Source of the DNA: Megalonaias nervosa
Taxonomy: Eukaryota; Mollusca; Bivalvia; Unionida; Unionidae
Direction of reading: 5' to 3'
DNA length: 64,000 nt
NCBI GenBank assembly: GCA_016617855.1
Contig: JAECUM010016763.1
Location: 29,326 to 93,325, forward strand
Position 1 is the stretch's first letter, and every line of letters starts with the position of its first letter. Positions 1 to 13,529 of this stretch are shown here, one piece after another. The notes beneath the pieces are model-generated. The model ran no database searches. It was not told where the DNA came from and saw only the letters and a list, made by a program, of their open reading frames with translations. The position numbers and the translations under genes were made by a program.

Positions 1-175
1 CATTATCCTGACACCAGGCCAACCAGTCCTAACACTAACCTCTTAATGCTGAGCTTCTAACGAGGCAGCTGTTAGTACCATTTTTAAAGTCTTTGGTATG
101 ACTCGGCCGGAGTTTGAACCCGCAATCTCCCGCATCCGAGGCGGACGCTCTAACCAATAGGCCACCGGAGCGGTC
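1..175 (-). mobile_element. tRNA-derived SINE, running off the left edge
   Basis: Read on the minus strand from 175 down, the sequence has a tRNA-like head. There is an A-box-like stretch (plus 147-165) and a good B box (GGTTCAAACTC, plus about 110-120), with a stem-loop between them. A non-tRNA body follows and continues past the window edge. The layout matches Pol III SINEs, and the body resembles a core I associate with mollusc SINEs; that second part is recollection, not a search. No intact tRNA fold is present, so it is not a tRNA gene. An open frame crossing it (35-223) is accidental. Confidence 0.7.
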
Positions 176-868
176 TAGCAGTAGTGAAGAAATTTTGACA
201 CCAACATTAAATAAAATTCTCACGGCGACATTATTTTTTGATAGGTATAATTTAATGTCTCACTACAAACAATATTAGAGTTTATTTATAATCAGAATGT
301 GTTACCTGGCAATGCGTCCTTTCGATCGCTATTGGACCGATAGTAAAACAGGTCCATTGCACTACACACATAAACGCTGAACACAAATGTTGTCCAGGGT
401 GCAGGTGTTCCGCATCTGCCTTATACATTTCTTTCCGAACGCTCCAACCCCAATCTCCTCCTTGAATCTAATACGCTTAAATCAACTTTTTATTTTCGCG
501 GTTAGTGGAGATAATTATATGGGTCGTGGTTTCGGTTAAAACTTGTAGTTTGTGTCCATCTTCTCTTTTACATCCATGGCATGACTCACTTTGCAATTGT
601 ATAACTAATAGAACGTTAATAAAGGTATGGGAGGTATTGAACTCTTAAAAGACTTTCTATTAATAGTGTTTCGTCCTTCTACACTCTATGTTTCCTTCTT
701 AAAAGGTATATTCTTAATATTTTTCTGAACCTAACGTCTCTGACAAATAGGAACCATCATTCGTATCTGGTTTCTAAAGCAACTCCTGACTAAGCTTTCA
801 TTGTTGGTCATCCTTTCGTTTAGATAATTGCGCACAGATTAGAAATCAATGACTTCTTCAGTCTTGAT

Positions 869-935
869 TTATACATACATACATACATACATACATCCAT
901 CCATACATACATACATGCAAACATAGATACATACG
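869..935. repeat. Imperfect (ACAT)n microsatellite
   Basis: A run of ACAT units with a few CATC and GCAA interruptions. The small minus-strand frame with alternating Tyr, Met, Val and Cys is a translation of this tract. Confidence 0.9.
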
Positions 936-1693
936 TCGTTACGCATCCTTCTACCAATATCTGATCCCATCTGTACTTATTCTTGAAAAATAGCACACGA
1001 TTCACTTATAAAACTTTAAAATGAATGAGTCATTCAATTCTTTAAGCTGACCTCAACTGACATCGAGGTACTTTAACACTTTTCATAATAAGCCAGTGTC
1101 ACAAGGAACACAGCCATTTGCCTGCCATTACTGTCATTAATGTGCATAGGATTATTTAATTTTGATAAAAAAATTAAGAACAATTCAGAGCGTTAAGAGG
1201 CTGCAGAACTTGTTATTTCCCCTTTCATTAGTCTTTACGGAAGAAAAAATATAAGCAAGATTGTACTTCCGAAATCGAATGAAATGGAATAATTGCACGC
1301 GATCTCGACTCTATTATGGGCAAATCATTTTTCAAGTTTGTCATTACCTGACAATACGTATCCGTATGATGAGAATTATTGCCAGATGGTCCTGTAAAAT
1401 AAAACATAGAAACTTATTATGTCTTTGATAAACTTGTTGATAAAATCTCAAGATGAGAAGAAATCAGCTCTGCAATCAGTTGGCTTAATAAAGATAAGGC
1501 ATCTGGTCAAGACGGTATTGTTGCAGGTCATTTACGTTCTGCGGAATGTCCAAGCAATATTCAGTTACTTGAAACTTTATTCAGAAAATTGTACTAGACT
1601 GAAAAGTACCCATCTTTACATGTGGGAAAAGTAGCAAATTAGATCCAATTATTATCTTGATAGAACTTAACTTCGTGTGTTTTAGAAAGTCCA

Positions 1694-1805
<112 letters not shown>

Positions 1806-2440
1806 ATAGACTATTTATCTTTTCTAAAGAGACTTCTTTTCCAAACCCATTACGAAATGTTTTCAGAAACAAATGCGGTACTATAACTGCAGCTTTCTGT
1901 ATCAAGGACGCTATATGCTATTATACAGATAGATATACCCCTGTCTGTTACGTTTCAGGGTAAGGCTAAAGCATCCAACATAGTTTGGCACAGCGGATTA
2001 TTTTATATGTTGTACAGACTTAGAATCCAAGGAAAGACCTGGCGCATCATGAAAGACTCGTTCAAGAGCGTGACATGTTCTGTTTATTTGTGGGCAAACT
2101 GTCTGCATGTTTTGTTATTAAGCAGGGTGTAAGCTAGCGCTGCACCATGTCGGCCTGGGTGTTTCTCTTAACTGTAGATGATTTGATCACCGAATTGGAT
2201 CAAAATTAAGCGTGGTCTAAACATTGCTGGTATCCACCTGCCTTGCGTCTTATTAGTAGACACGCCACTATACTGTATAATTCGCATAATTTCGATGCTT
2301 GATAAAATGTCTAACTACGCGAGAAGATGGAGACTTAGTTATCACGCAGATAAAAGCTGGACTACTTTGTTCACTCACAAAATAAGAACTGTTTTCCTAC
2401 TTTTCAGTTTGACCAATCATACATCCCAACAATCAAAATT

Positions 2441-3420
2441 ATGAAGTATGTCATCATGTCTCTAGCATTCAACTTAAAACCAAACTACGCAATAGAAGAA
2501 GCATGCGATAAGGGCAAACATATGTTAAAGTTCCTTTATGTAGTTGGTTTGAGAGACGGCGGAATGAACGCCTTAAAAGGTCTTACAATCTGGAAAAGAA
2601 TCATTCTACCTTCGGTTTTATACGGTTGCGAACTATGGTCAGATATCCCACATTCCATGATAGAGAAACTAGAGTTATAGCAGGGGTATACAGCGAGACG
2701 TACGTAAACTTTAGATAAGAACTTGGCTGCAGAAGCAGCGTGCAATACTTTTAGGGCTTTGGCCGATGGAAGCATACGTAGCGAAAGCGAAACTATCCTC
2801 TTTCAATAGCCTGTTTGCGGGCGAGGAACTGTCTTATATTTGGAAACCGATATTCACTATAAGTTTATGTCAGTATTTGACAAACCCTTTATATCAGACG
2901 GGCTTTGTACCAGATATAGATAGAATAATTAGGAAATACGGTATGGGAAACGTTCTTTTAGGCTACGCAGTAAGAGTCCAGAAGAAGATAAAAGAATTAG
3001 GTATCGGTACTTTAGTCATGTTATTCAAAATCAAGAAGAAACTACCTGAAGTGCAAATTTCTTTGCAAATTATAGCCTCTGTCTGAAATAGTGAAAGCAT
3101 CTGTCATACCTATTTTTTAGCCTATGATATGTACACTCTGTGGAAAAGAGGTTGAGCAAAACATTTCATTTTAGGATGTGAGATGCTGCTTGCAGAACGC
3201 AAGGATTTCTTGCAGAGAATGATTCATACTTTAGAGGTAAGAGACGAGGATGACTTAATCAATGCGGAATATAATGCTAGAGACACTACTTGGAGGCAGA
3301 CCTGACTCTTTGACATCTATCGATGATGATATATGGAATAGACTAATGCTGGTGACCGCGGGCGGCATAGCCTCTTTATACAATACAATGCATGCCCAAC
3401 TGACATCCAACATGTCCTAG
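2441..3420 (+). mobile_element. Degraded LINE fragment, 3' part of the RT ORF
   Basis: The frame at 2,441-2,680 ends with a motif typical of the region after the RT palm of non-LTR retrotransposons: a conserved Leu-Pro-x-x-Leu-Tyr-Gly-Cys-Glu-Leu-Trp block (here LPSVLYGCELWSD). About 450 bp further on, other frames hold a CTLCGKE zinc-knuckle start (about 3,131) and a terminal stretch open to about 3,418. Stops and frameshifts are frequent, and the catalytic RT core, the endonuclease and both ends are missing. The clade cannot be fixed from this much sequence. It is a dead fossil. Confidence 0.6.
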
Positions 3421-4260
3421 CATAACAACGGATAAAGTAGTATATAATCATTTAATGAAATGAAATCAGCGCTAAGTCTTGTAATAAATATAACAACCCA
3501 TGAAATGTAATGCTCATTGGTTCGTATATAGTGATTATTATCACATGTTGACACCTCTATTTCTATTTAATCAAACTGGCCTTGTTCCATGTTGTTGCTG
3601 CTTTGACAGAATCTCGTTGTCATATTAATTTTGTCACTGTTTACTTCGCAAAAGATATTTGTAAATCATCCTTTAATATATACATCATAAAGTACAGCGG
3701 AAATATCAGTTTCTCACACCTCCCTTTAATATTACAGGTATAGTTGTCCCAAGAGACTAAGAGATCCTCTTCTTATTATAAAGTACGTATTATCCAAGAA
3801 AGGGATCGTATTAGAATAAAATCTCATTAATAATTGCTCATATTTATCATGAATCATGAAAGACACAATTTGTTAACATCTGTAAATATTTTCCTAATTG
3901 TTGTTACTCTAAATAAGTTCACAACGTTTCAGTACGAAAATTAAGTATATTATCAATTATACTCGAAACATACAAAGTAAATATTCAGCGTATGTCTATT
4001 TTTTTATACCATTGCTTTCACCAGATAACGTTTATAGAATGACCAGTGTTATAATAAGCTAAGTGAAAACAGTTATATCTAATTACATACTTTTATGGTT
4101 TTTTATCATTAGGTATTACACTTTGTATATATGATAGCTGACACAATATTCAGTATTCCGTTTACAGTTTATACCGTTTATTCGGTGCTGTGTTTCACAT
4201 CCTCAGCCTGTTAAAACTGATGCTATTTCTGTTTATTAGGAATTAAATTTAGCCAGCCTG

Positions 4261-4262
<2 letters not shown>

Positions 4263-4339
<77 letters not shown>

Positions 4340-4351
4340 TGTGTGTGTGTG
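4263..4351. repeat. (AT)n microsatellite with (GT)n end
   Basis: About 74 bp of pure AT repeat followed by a short GT run. Confidence 0.95.
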
Positions 4352-4515
4352 GAGATTGATTAACTCATGTATCTATTTTACCATTTAATTGTCTCACATT
4401 TTAATTATCTCCATTGTATAAATGATATTTCTTACATGGTTATTTAATATAACGCGAAAGAGAAGAAACTTACATGGATTCAAAACCACAAACAAACTAC
4501 AGACAATAAGAAGAG

Positions 4516-4516
<1 letters not shown>

Positions 4517-4549
<33 letters not shown>
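4517..4549. repeat. (AAT)n microsatellite
   Basis: Ten or more AAT units. In this window such tracts are in places the 3' tails of LINEs, but I see no LINE sequence directly next to this one. Confidence 0.9.
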
Positions 4550-7500
4550 CAGCTCTATTCATCAATTATCAATACTTATCGTCAGTGATTATGATAATCA
4601 TCACATACATCTACCTCGTCTTCTTATATAATGTTCAAAGCCTCTTGAAACTAACTATTTCAATCATGTTAAATCAACAATGTATAATTTAAGGAATCCA
4701 AGTAATTCATCAGAAATATTACAGATATTATTTGTAGAGAAGATAACAGTAACTGACCTGTCAGCTATGCTGCTCCCATTTACACACAGCGGAGGTAACG
4801 CGGACAAGCAAGATGGCTTATAGACATCTATGACATCCACGTAATATACCGGTTGTGTTTATAGAATGGGACATATGGGCCCATATTGACAGATTGCATT
4901 ACTAGTTCCTTCTAACATCAGAATTTGAAACAGAATCTGAAAATTCAGTGATCGATATCATGAATCAACCTGGGAGTGCAGTGGTCGATCGGTCAAGTAT
5001 TCCTTCTTTCCATTGGACTTCTTGCTGTGTAGTGCTTGACCAATGACCTTAAATTCACCAACACATATATAACATGGTGGAATAAATTGACCTAATCATG
5101 CGGCATTTTCAAACTATCCATGCTTCTCACTAAACTTTACATTTCCTGCATCATATATGCCACCTCTACTCAATATGCCTGTTATATGTAGGTGTTAACA
5201 TTTCTGATGACATTTGAGATAGTTTGCATTGAGATTACAGCCGTTTTGGCGTCATAGGTTAGCGCGTTTTTTTACATTTGTGGTGATTGTAAGTTGACAA
5301 ATAAAGGTCGACGTTCATCACCTAATTGTTACAGCACTCGATTGCACTTTGGCTTTGATGCTTTATTCCTCTTGCTACAACTACTACCCTGAGAGAGAGA
5401 ATCTATACAATTAGAATTACATTTATCAATGAAAATATATACAAGGAAAAGCTGTATAAATGGGATATTATTGTATGTTGATTGTTTTGAGACTTAATGC
5501 GCCCTTGTACCTATGTTCTAATTTATAGCAAGCAATATGTGACTTTTGCAAACGACGCGAACCCGTAACGCACTTTTCGCATCCTGCAGGTTTCACGATC
5601 TTATAGATAACCTGTTTTATATTGCCCCTATCATTGTTTGAAATCACATGTCAGCAAGCTTGAACAATTACACTTGATGTGAAATTCTGAAGCATTAGTA
5701 AGCGCTCCTGTTGCTCGTGAAGTATTTAGACCACGAACGAGAGTGTTTTGTTCAGAAATTTTGATTGATAGTATCCCCAAAAAGCTAAACTCTGTAAGCA
5801 AAGCTTCAAACTACCGCAACAAACTCTTAGTAATATTTCGAGAATTAATCATGACTGTCAGCATGCAAAAGGAAAGAGAAGCAAAGCAAGGAACTCGTGA
5901 ACTAACTTGCTATCTCGATAACAAACTAACTAAAGCTAACTTACTCGTTACATTTACATATTTTGAAACCGATTAGAATCGATTTTATTTATATGAGTAT
6001 GATTAACTTTAACTTTAGCAATCATTATTTCATAAAGAGGTACCAAGGTGTCCACTTACGTTATTCTCCATATGTTTCAGGATCTTTATTTACAAAATAT
6101 AAATTTCAAAACAATATCATCTTCTGTTGAATGGTGTTGTTCGTTAAAAACCATTAAAAATATGCAACACAGTCCTTGAATAAATGGTACATTTACTTAT
6201 GGCAGTACATTTATGCGTGCAAACTTTCCTGTTTATGAATCTACATACATACATACATACATACATAGCTTGTAAATTACAATATATAGGTATTGGCCCA
6301 AGTGTCAACACATATGTATATACAATATCTAGGATAATAACAAATTCGATAATATGTTTCAATTATCGCAGTGCTTTTGCAATGAAAGACGGTGATGATG
6401 CCATCACGCTAATTCATGTGTGAGTACATTATCCGTTTCAGGAAATGGGACATTAAACCTTTTAAAATAATTAGGGTTGATGTAGATCCGTACATGTACA
6501 CAACGATGTTAGAAGTTTGATGCATGCACAGGTTGTAGGGGAGGTGCAGGTTTGGCATGGGTGAGGGGAACTTTTAAATAAATTAAAATATTTTTTTTAA
6601 ATTTTACGAATCACATGTTTGATAATTAGAATGATGCTTCTGGTCAAAAGAAAAAAAATTGCAATGTGTAACCGACATCGGTCTCTGCGCGTATACATAG
6701 AAGAACAGATTTATGGGCTGGAAACACTTTAACACAACTCTCCGGAGATAGCTTCATGAAGAATGCTATTTGATTATATTTTGTTTTCCAAAATTATTTG
6801 AAAATATAACGTGAATAACTAAAATTTTTCATTAAGGAATGGAGTTACATTCTAAAGAAGAAAGGATGCAATTTCCAACCCTGCCTGGACCTCTGTGAAA
6901 GACACTTTGCTTTAATTGCCTCAACACTATATAACACTTTCATGCCTTAATGTGCTAGACACTAATTAACAACTAATCGCTAAGAAGAAAATTACTGAAT
7001 ATTGATATCGTTTCACAGATTACAAAACGGGCTTCTAATGACAAAGCTGGAGGAGGACAAACTAATAAGGCGCCTACATTATTTCGAATGTGCACATCTA
7101 GTCAGTAACTTTAGAATTATTCGTCTCAATTTTTATTTTAACTTTATGAATATAAGCAGGTGAGCCTTGCGTGCAATATACAACAGGAAATGTGCTTATC
7201 TAGTGTATGCAGTAAAATTCGAACTTTCTCAACATATTCAATGGCGCCTTATCAAACGATTGCCATGTAAAAATGGGTTATCTTAATAGATCGTGGGACG
7301 TGCTGGATGTGCAAAGTGCTTTCTAGGCTCTCGTCGCATAGACGATTAAAGTACTATTTGCGATAAATCTGAACGTAGATGCAGTGGTGCAATGTGGCAA
7401 AATAACTGACATGAAATAATATCCCATTTAACCATGCAGCTTTTACTGGTATTAATTTTCATTGATAAGTGTAATTCTTATTACAAAGACTCCCCTTCTT

Positions 7501-8199
7501 TCTGTCAGAGTAGCGGTGATAGCACAAAATTAAAGCATCCAAGCTAAGGTGCCTCCAATGCTGTAAATTATGTAAGGAGCTTTTGCCTTTATTTGTTAAA
7601 TTGCAACCATTATGATGGTAAAAGTGATGAATACGTTAACTTGTGATGCCAAGATAGTCATATTTCCCGTAAAACTCTCTGACATATCATAAAATATATC
7701 AAAGCCTTCATATAACCAATATACTGAGCACAAGTAACATCGATGATACAGGAAATAAATAACGTTGTAAAGAAACACGCATAGTTTGAAACTGTGCAGA
7801 ATTTAGGCCAATTTATTTCGGAATATTATAGGCGGCGGTGAGCTAGAAGGCACTGGAATAGTATCATTAAGTCTGATTTGGATTTTTTTTTCCTGGTATA
7901 GGTCACATTCTCTATCCTCTATGATTTTGTCCCTATTTTATCAAGCAAGCAACATACTATGTGCAACCTTAATCCTTGAAAGTGAAGTTTTCAGCTGTAT
8001 TATTGTTTGTACCTATACTGCACAGAAACAGAACCTAAGCATTGATTTTTACTATACAGCGTCTACACTGTATGATATAGTTTTATTTCCTATAGCAGGG
8101 AATTTGTACTGGCTGAGTATTATTTTCCCTCGCAGGGATTTCGTACTGGGAGAGGAAATTGTAGTAGAGAGTATATGTTATATCGACGAATTGTCGCTT

Positions 8200-8201
<2 letters not shown>

Positions 8202-8241
<40 letters not shown>
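8202..8241. repeat. (GT)n microsatellite
   Basis: About 20 GT units. They extend an otherwise non-coding plus-strand frame (7,921-8,250), which explains its Val-Cys tail. Confidence 0.95.
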
Positions 8242-8242
<1 letters not shown>

Positions 8243-8930
8243 TTGGTTGAATTTTAACGGCGCACCAGCACTATGAGGCTATTTAGCGCCATACAAAAGG
8301 TTCTATCTTTCATCATTAAAAAGTGGTAAAAGGTTTCGTATAGACCAGCGATACGAAACCAAACAGTTGAAAGTAAAACGATAAAATGGTAACGGTGATA
8401 AATAAATAGTTTCCCGATCAACGGGGAGTGCAAATGATGTATGACAACGAAAACAGATGAAAGGTAATTAAAATTAGCAACGGTATATATAGCACATAAA
8501 ACTGCACAAGGTGATAGCATAAAAGCTATATATATATACTGGGGAAAATTTCTCAAATGGACGCTGATAATATTTTGAAGGAATGTACGAAGGTATCTAA
8601 AACTTGGGTTAACCTACTAGATGACTATCATGTAAAACTGTAGTAGAAATACTTAGATCATGGTTTGAAAGCATCATACTTATTTATCAAAGACGCTCAA
8701 AACAAGTGATGTGAGTTTTCAAACACAAAAATCGGAACATATTGAAAAATTTATAAACTTATGAATGATTTTATAATAGAAATGATGCATACTAGGTCAA
8801 GCTTATGAGCAGAAATTATTGAAGGTTTTTACAATATTGTTCAAGAAAATAAAGTCCCTGACCCTGAATAAATCACCTAGTACATCTGGTATGAGCGGGA
8901 AGAAGTTACACAAACGAATCCTGAGATGCT

Positions 8931-9497
8931 ATGAGCGAACATTCTGGCAGTAATGAACATATCCAAGAGCAAATCCATTATCCATTGTGTTTAGTATTTA
9001 TATATCAATGGAATCCAAACACACCAATCTTCACTGGATATAAGAAATGTGGTACAACGACGCACAAGAGGTGCGACGCAAACACTAGAAACACTTTTCA
9101 GAAGTTACTACTAATGTTAATGAAGCAAACACTATTGAGGAAATTTACTAACGCTCGAAGACATTTCATGTTATTCTATAAAAAAGTAAAAAAAAATATT
9201 TTATCCAAGATTGCTGATGAATTTATATCTGCGTTTCCAATATTTTGTGTTGATCCCAAAATGAACATGCATGCTTATTTGAGAAAGTATGATTTAAAAT
9301 TTCGAATTACCATAAACTCGCGTAATAGACAATGTAAAGTTCTCTATCCACCTAGCCTCAGTATCAGTGTACCATTTGATGTAGAGGAAGAGGAAAAATA
9401 TCGGAGACGGGTATCCATATCAAAACAGATTCAAGAAACTGAAGAAGATTGTGAAAAGTTTTATAAGCCCAGTGATGTGGCTTTCTCAATTATATAA
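8931..9497 (+). CDS. Unrecognised 188-codon ORF
   Basis: A single uninterrupted ATG-initiated frame of 188 codons, long for this AT-rich region where almost everything else is broken. The product is basic in the middle (Lys/Arg-rich around residues 75-95), has an acidic EEEEKYRRR patch near residue 155, and has no clear signal peptide, membrane segment or catalytic motif. I recognise no family. It lies about 1 kb upstream of the Polinton-type polymerase fossil and on the same strand, so it could be an accessory gene of that element; this is inference from position only. It could also be a chance open frame. Confidence 0.35.
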   Translation: MSEHSGSNEHIQEQIHYPLCLVFIYQWNPNTPIFTGYKKCGTTTHKRCDANTRNTFQKLLLMLMKQTLLRKFTNARRHFMLFYKKVKKNILSKIADEFISAFPIFCVDPKMNMHAYLRKYDLKFRITINSRNRQCKVLYPPSLSISVPFDVEEEEKYRRRVSISKQIQETEEDCEKFYKPSDVAFSII

Positions 9498-10555
9498 ACA
9501 TTTACATATATATGAAACGTTCAACGGAATTCGGACCAAAAAGGAAAAGGTGTATATCTTGGAAAACGTGAACAATGAGGCAAAACGTATTATTATGAAT
9601 ATTATAAAACACATTTGCTAGTGTTACTGACTGGCCCTCTTTATCGACCATGTCTTAAATGTGGCATCGGGGTCAAATCACATAATCAGCTTTGCTGGTC
9701 ATGTATGAATATTATCTCGCGCGTAGACATGGATTGGCGCAAACGCCCGTAACTGCACAGCCGCCTGTGACAAACACCTTTTGCTGTTTAAACAGATACA
9801 TAAATAAACGAACTAATAGCTAGGATTGAAGCTATTACAGTTTTGGGGCATGGTGGATCGAAGAAATGTTAGAACAAGTTACTGACGGAATTTCTAATTA
9901 AAGAAAGATTTCCCGTTATATAAACATGCCACATGTGCATCAACTAAAACAAATCGCATAACAACTGGAAATAAAAATACCAAGCCTTATGAGAAACCTG
10001 ACATATTTCAATTATTGAGGCCCAGAGGTTTACTGGATCAACCTTCTGTCCTAGATAATCCAACATCAGTTACTAATACAGCAACAGTTGCTAATAAAAC
10101 AACGACTGCTGCTAGAGAAACGGTTGCTAACTCAGCAATGGCACAACAACTGAAACGATTTACATGTGAGCGTAATATAGAATACCACGAGGTGCACGAG
10201 AAGCTGATATGCTTGCATTGTTAGACGTGTTTGAGGATGAACAAAACTATCGTCGGGAGGATGAACAAGACCCCTTCGTATTGATACTGAAGAAAGCAAA
10301 ACCGCTGTGGTATTGCATCTGCTATTGCTACTGAAGCTGCCAAGTATGTTCATGAAAAAGCACAGTAAGTACAGGTACCTGAATTTAAATTTCATACGCG
10401 TAGTTGTGAATGAGAAAATCAAGTAGCAATTATCTGACACACGCAGATATTATTCCTGGAATCACATCGGTGTTACAGAGTTCTGATACCTCTGGAGTTA
10501 AGACGGATCTTGTCCTTAATGTGCATTTATGCCACTAAGTCGCGAATAGGAAGGA
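9498..10555. other. Probable degraded viral sequence upstream of polB
   Basis: No continuous gene. A short stretch at about 9,640-9,710 reads with two CxxC pairs (CLKCG and CWSC), like a zinc ribbon. The frame at 10,015-10,224 is Thr/Ala/Asn-rich. This is likely part of the same integrated element as the downstream polymerase, but it is too decayed to assign. Confidence 0.3.
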
Positions 10556-12360
10556 TTGAAAATGTCAATACTGTGGATTCATAGCGGTGCATGCACAATC
10601 CTGAACTGTAAAGACACCAGAGTAATTAATGATGAAATTGATAAAGGAACTGACAAGATTCTCGAGTCGCTGGAAAAAAACTCCAATATAGGATTCGAAT
10701 TGGCTGTTGACCAATGTGCACAAGTCGAGATACATATCTCCCCATACAAACCATTTCGTAGATCCAGTTACATACTAACGACAGCATGGATTCCGCCTTG
10801 GTCTGTGAAAAATGTAAAGAATTTTCACAGCAAATGTTTTAAATGGGTGATCTTATCGCGTTACACCCTGCAAGTGACAATAAGGACCAACCACGAACAT
10901 ACCGGCACCACCTGAGTGAACTTAAATTTGACAATATTAAACTTCCTTTGAAGATTACTAAGGCTACCCTGAATAAATTTGAAACACGTTACCCACGTAT
11001 CGTTATTACTGTTTTTACGTTGGATAAATGCTTTCATCCGCTTGCGCAATCCCCTTATGGTCAGCCCGAGCCAATCCAGATTGATTTGTTGCTGTCGAGT
11101 GATACGATTGGTTCAGAGTTACTATCTCATTACATATCGATAAAGAATCTTGCCCGTTGTTTAACCGCCAAAGCAAGCATTCACGTAAAAGATGTTCATG
11201 CGTACGTTTTAGGCATGTATTTAACACCAAACAACATCTCAATGACCATGACTTCTACTGTGGTGGAATCAGTAAAAAACATCAGCTGCCAAAATGCCAC
11301 AATCCTATCAAACAATTTGACGTGTAGTTCACTACAACGAAAGATGAAAATCCCTTATATTATCTATGCGGACTTTTAATGTCTCAAGGTTCCAGTCGAA
11401 GATACGTAAAACAACACATGTAGCTGCATACGTCCATGAGTGTTTTGTTATACATCATTTAGGTGTGACGGGAAAACTGAGTCATCAATGTTGTATCGTG
11501 GCCGGGATTCAGTTGAAGTGTTTCTTAAGTCGCCCAAGGTTACAGCGCACTCGATTCGACAACAGCTTTGTTAGCCAGCTTGCATGATTATGACCCACGA
11601 TAAAATTTTTGAGTTTTCAGCTGTTACTCATTGCTGGATCTATAATGGTCCCTTTGGGACTGATGAAAACGTTCGTGATCAATGTCAATTCACTGGCATG
11701 TACAGAGGAGCCGCAAACAACTCATCCAATTACGTATTTACCCAAAAAAAACAAAACTGTATGCAGTCCTTCATAACTTACGAGGGTATGACGGTCATTC
11801 ACTTATGCAACCTTAGCATCAGCTTCAAAATCACCAATAGGTGTTATTCCAAACAACGTGGAAAAACACATGACGTTTGGTTGTCTCAATTAAGATTCAT
11901 TGATTCGTTAAAGTTTCTGAATTAATCCTTGGACAAGTTAGTGAGCAATCTAGCGGTGGAAATTTGACAACAGCGATTGTCCGAAAGAACATCCGTTGTT
12001 TAGTAACGCTAATAAAATGGTTCTTGGTATGTTCAAAGATGACTGCTCGGGTAAACCAATCGAAGACTATGTAGGACTGCGTTCACACATGTACTCGACT
12101 GTGGCATGACCACATGCCTGTGCAATTAAAAAGAGAACATAGTTGTTGGAAAGGACCTCCTGCATGAAATATATGTGGAATGTTTTCGAGACTGACGTGA
12201 ATTCGTACACACGGAAAATATAATACGGTGTCGAATGCACTATATGGGTGTTTACCGATGTCTCAACGTGAATGTATCACCGCTTGATATCATGTGATGG
12301 ATACTCCCCTATGCCATTACCTATTATGTGTTTGGATATCATGCTATTGTGAATGAACCT
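10556..12360 (+). pseudogene. Polinton/adintovirus-type DNA polymerase B, fossil (lineage A)
   Basis: Protein-primed family B polymerase of the Polinton kind, which would copy the element's DNA. Visible in order over several frames: an N-terminal SKCFKW block (about 10,835); a block reading HYISIKNLARCL (about 11,125); exonuclease motif I, YADF (about 11,367-11,378); a cysteine/histidine block with the readable core TGMYRGAA (about 11,690-11,715); a shifted exonuclease II block (about 11,770-11,800); an exonuclease III-like end, FIDSLKFLN (about 11,898-11,924); then the C-terminal landmark GLRSHMYS (about 12,073) and a tail to about 12,360. The fingers and palm with the YxDTDS catalytic site are missing between about 11,930 and 12,000, an internal deletion of roughly 1 kb judged from family length. 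There are at least five frameshifts or stops. It is a pseudogene. Confidence 0.8.
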
Positions 12361-13526
12361 CCGACTGATTGATGTCTATGCTTATGCGCACTGGGGACAT
12401 CCACTAGTACACGCACAAATGTCCTGCTGGGAGGAATTGCCTCCCATAGTTGGAAGGTTGAACGGCTTTCAGGCCCCAACGGTAACACGTTGGTTGTCTT
12501 GGATTATCAATCCGTTCCGAGACTGTAAAGATTTTGACGGACCATGCCGGATAAGTAGCACGAGGTTGTTCACCTTCTAACTTTCCAGGTGCATACAGAC
12601 ACCGGACAAATTTGCTTCAGAGTGGTTCCAACGATGGTCGTTGTTAGATCATTTTCTATGTAACTTCGATTGATTTTGTTTCAAAACGCATTACCTGGTT
12701 TTAATCCGTTTGTGAGTGTTGCTGTGACTAATGGCTGTCGTGTTACCCATTCGTAAGATTCCTGTAGAGTACTATCAGTCCGAGTCCTCTGTAATAATTC
12801 CTGCGCGTATTATTCGGCCCATATGGGCTCATCTTGTTGTTGAAGCGTTGCATGCTCTTCAGGGAAGCAAAGCTTCCTCAAGCCCAAAGCGAGACCACTT
12901 ATTTATTTCACATTAGCAGCGGAGGGTGGGTGGGGGGTGGCCGACCTTTAGTAGGGGTTTGATGGAGAAGAGACCCTTTTGAAAACCAAACCTTCTACGA
13001 TATATGGTGAAGGGACACATATCTGCGTTAGAAATGCCGATCAGAGCCTTGTAACCACCACAAAATCAAAGTGCGGAGATATCCCTGGTAAAAAAAAAAC
13101 AAAAAACAAGACAAAACAGTAAGGGTTAAACTGATCCCGTTTGGGTGTTTTAAGGGTCTGTTTCTAGCATCGAGGCCTTAAAGAAAATATTGATATCTTA
13201 CAAATACCAATCTGTGCCTTGTATTTACCCTAGGGTAGGTGGGGTGTGAAAAGCCAATCCGAGTTTTATGGTGAACCGACCTTGATCAGGAACCCCCTAA
13301 GGCCCAGATTATACATCTGGGCCATGGAAAAATGCTGAGATCTTAATTGCCAAAAGCCGATCCGAGCCTTGTCTGTACGTTTGGTTAGCAAGATCTTGTT
13401 GGTGCGATAAAACTCACGGGGTACCAACCATTTTTTGAAACCGAGGAGCCACAACGACCCGCGACAAAATATTACAACAATAACCCCCAGTACATAACTA
13501 GGATATGCACCAACCACTGCTAATTT
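12361..13526. other. Unassigned stretch with degenerate dispersed repeats
   Basis: No gene is supported. A motif close to GCCGATCCGAGCCTTGT recurs at about 13,034, 13,206 and 13,351, each time preceded by a related AT-rich block, giving three degenerate copies about 145-170 bp apart. A G-rich run lies at 12,920-12,945. Confidence 0.45.
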
Positions 13527-13529
13527 GTG

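Larger units (their letters stand above)
3421..8930. other. Non-coding AT-rich stretch with microsatellites
   Basis: No gene is supported in these 5.5 kb. It contains (AT)n/(GT)n at 4,263-4,351, (AAT)n at 4,517-4,549, (ACAT)n at 6,240-6,268 and (GT)n at 8,202-8,241. Directly after the GT tract (about 8,245-8,300) is a stretch with TTTAACGGCGCACCAGCAC and GGCTATTTAGCGCC that looks like part of a dispersed repeat, but I cannot name it. Confidence 0.55.

Noticed and set aside
35..223. 62-codon minus-strand frame
   Set aside because: It lies across the SINE; no coding features.
5220..5310. Possible second tRNA-derived SINE head (TTTTGGCGTCATAGGTTAGCGCG)
   Set aside because: An A-box-like start exists but there is no B box at the right distance.
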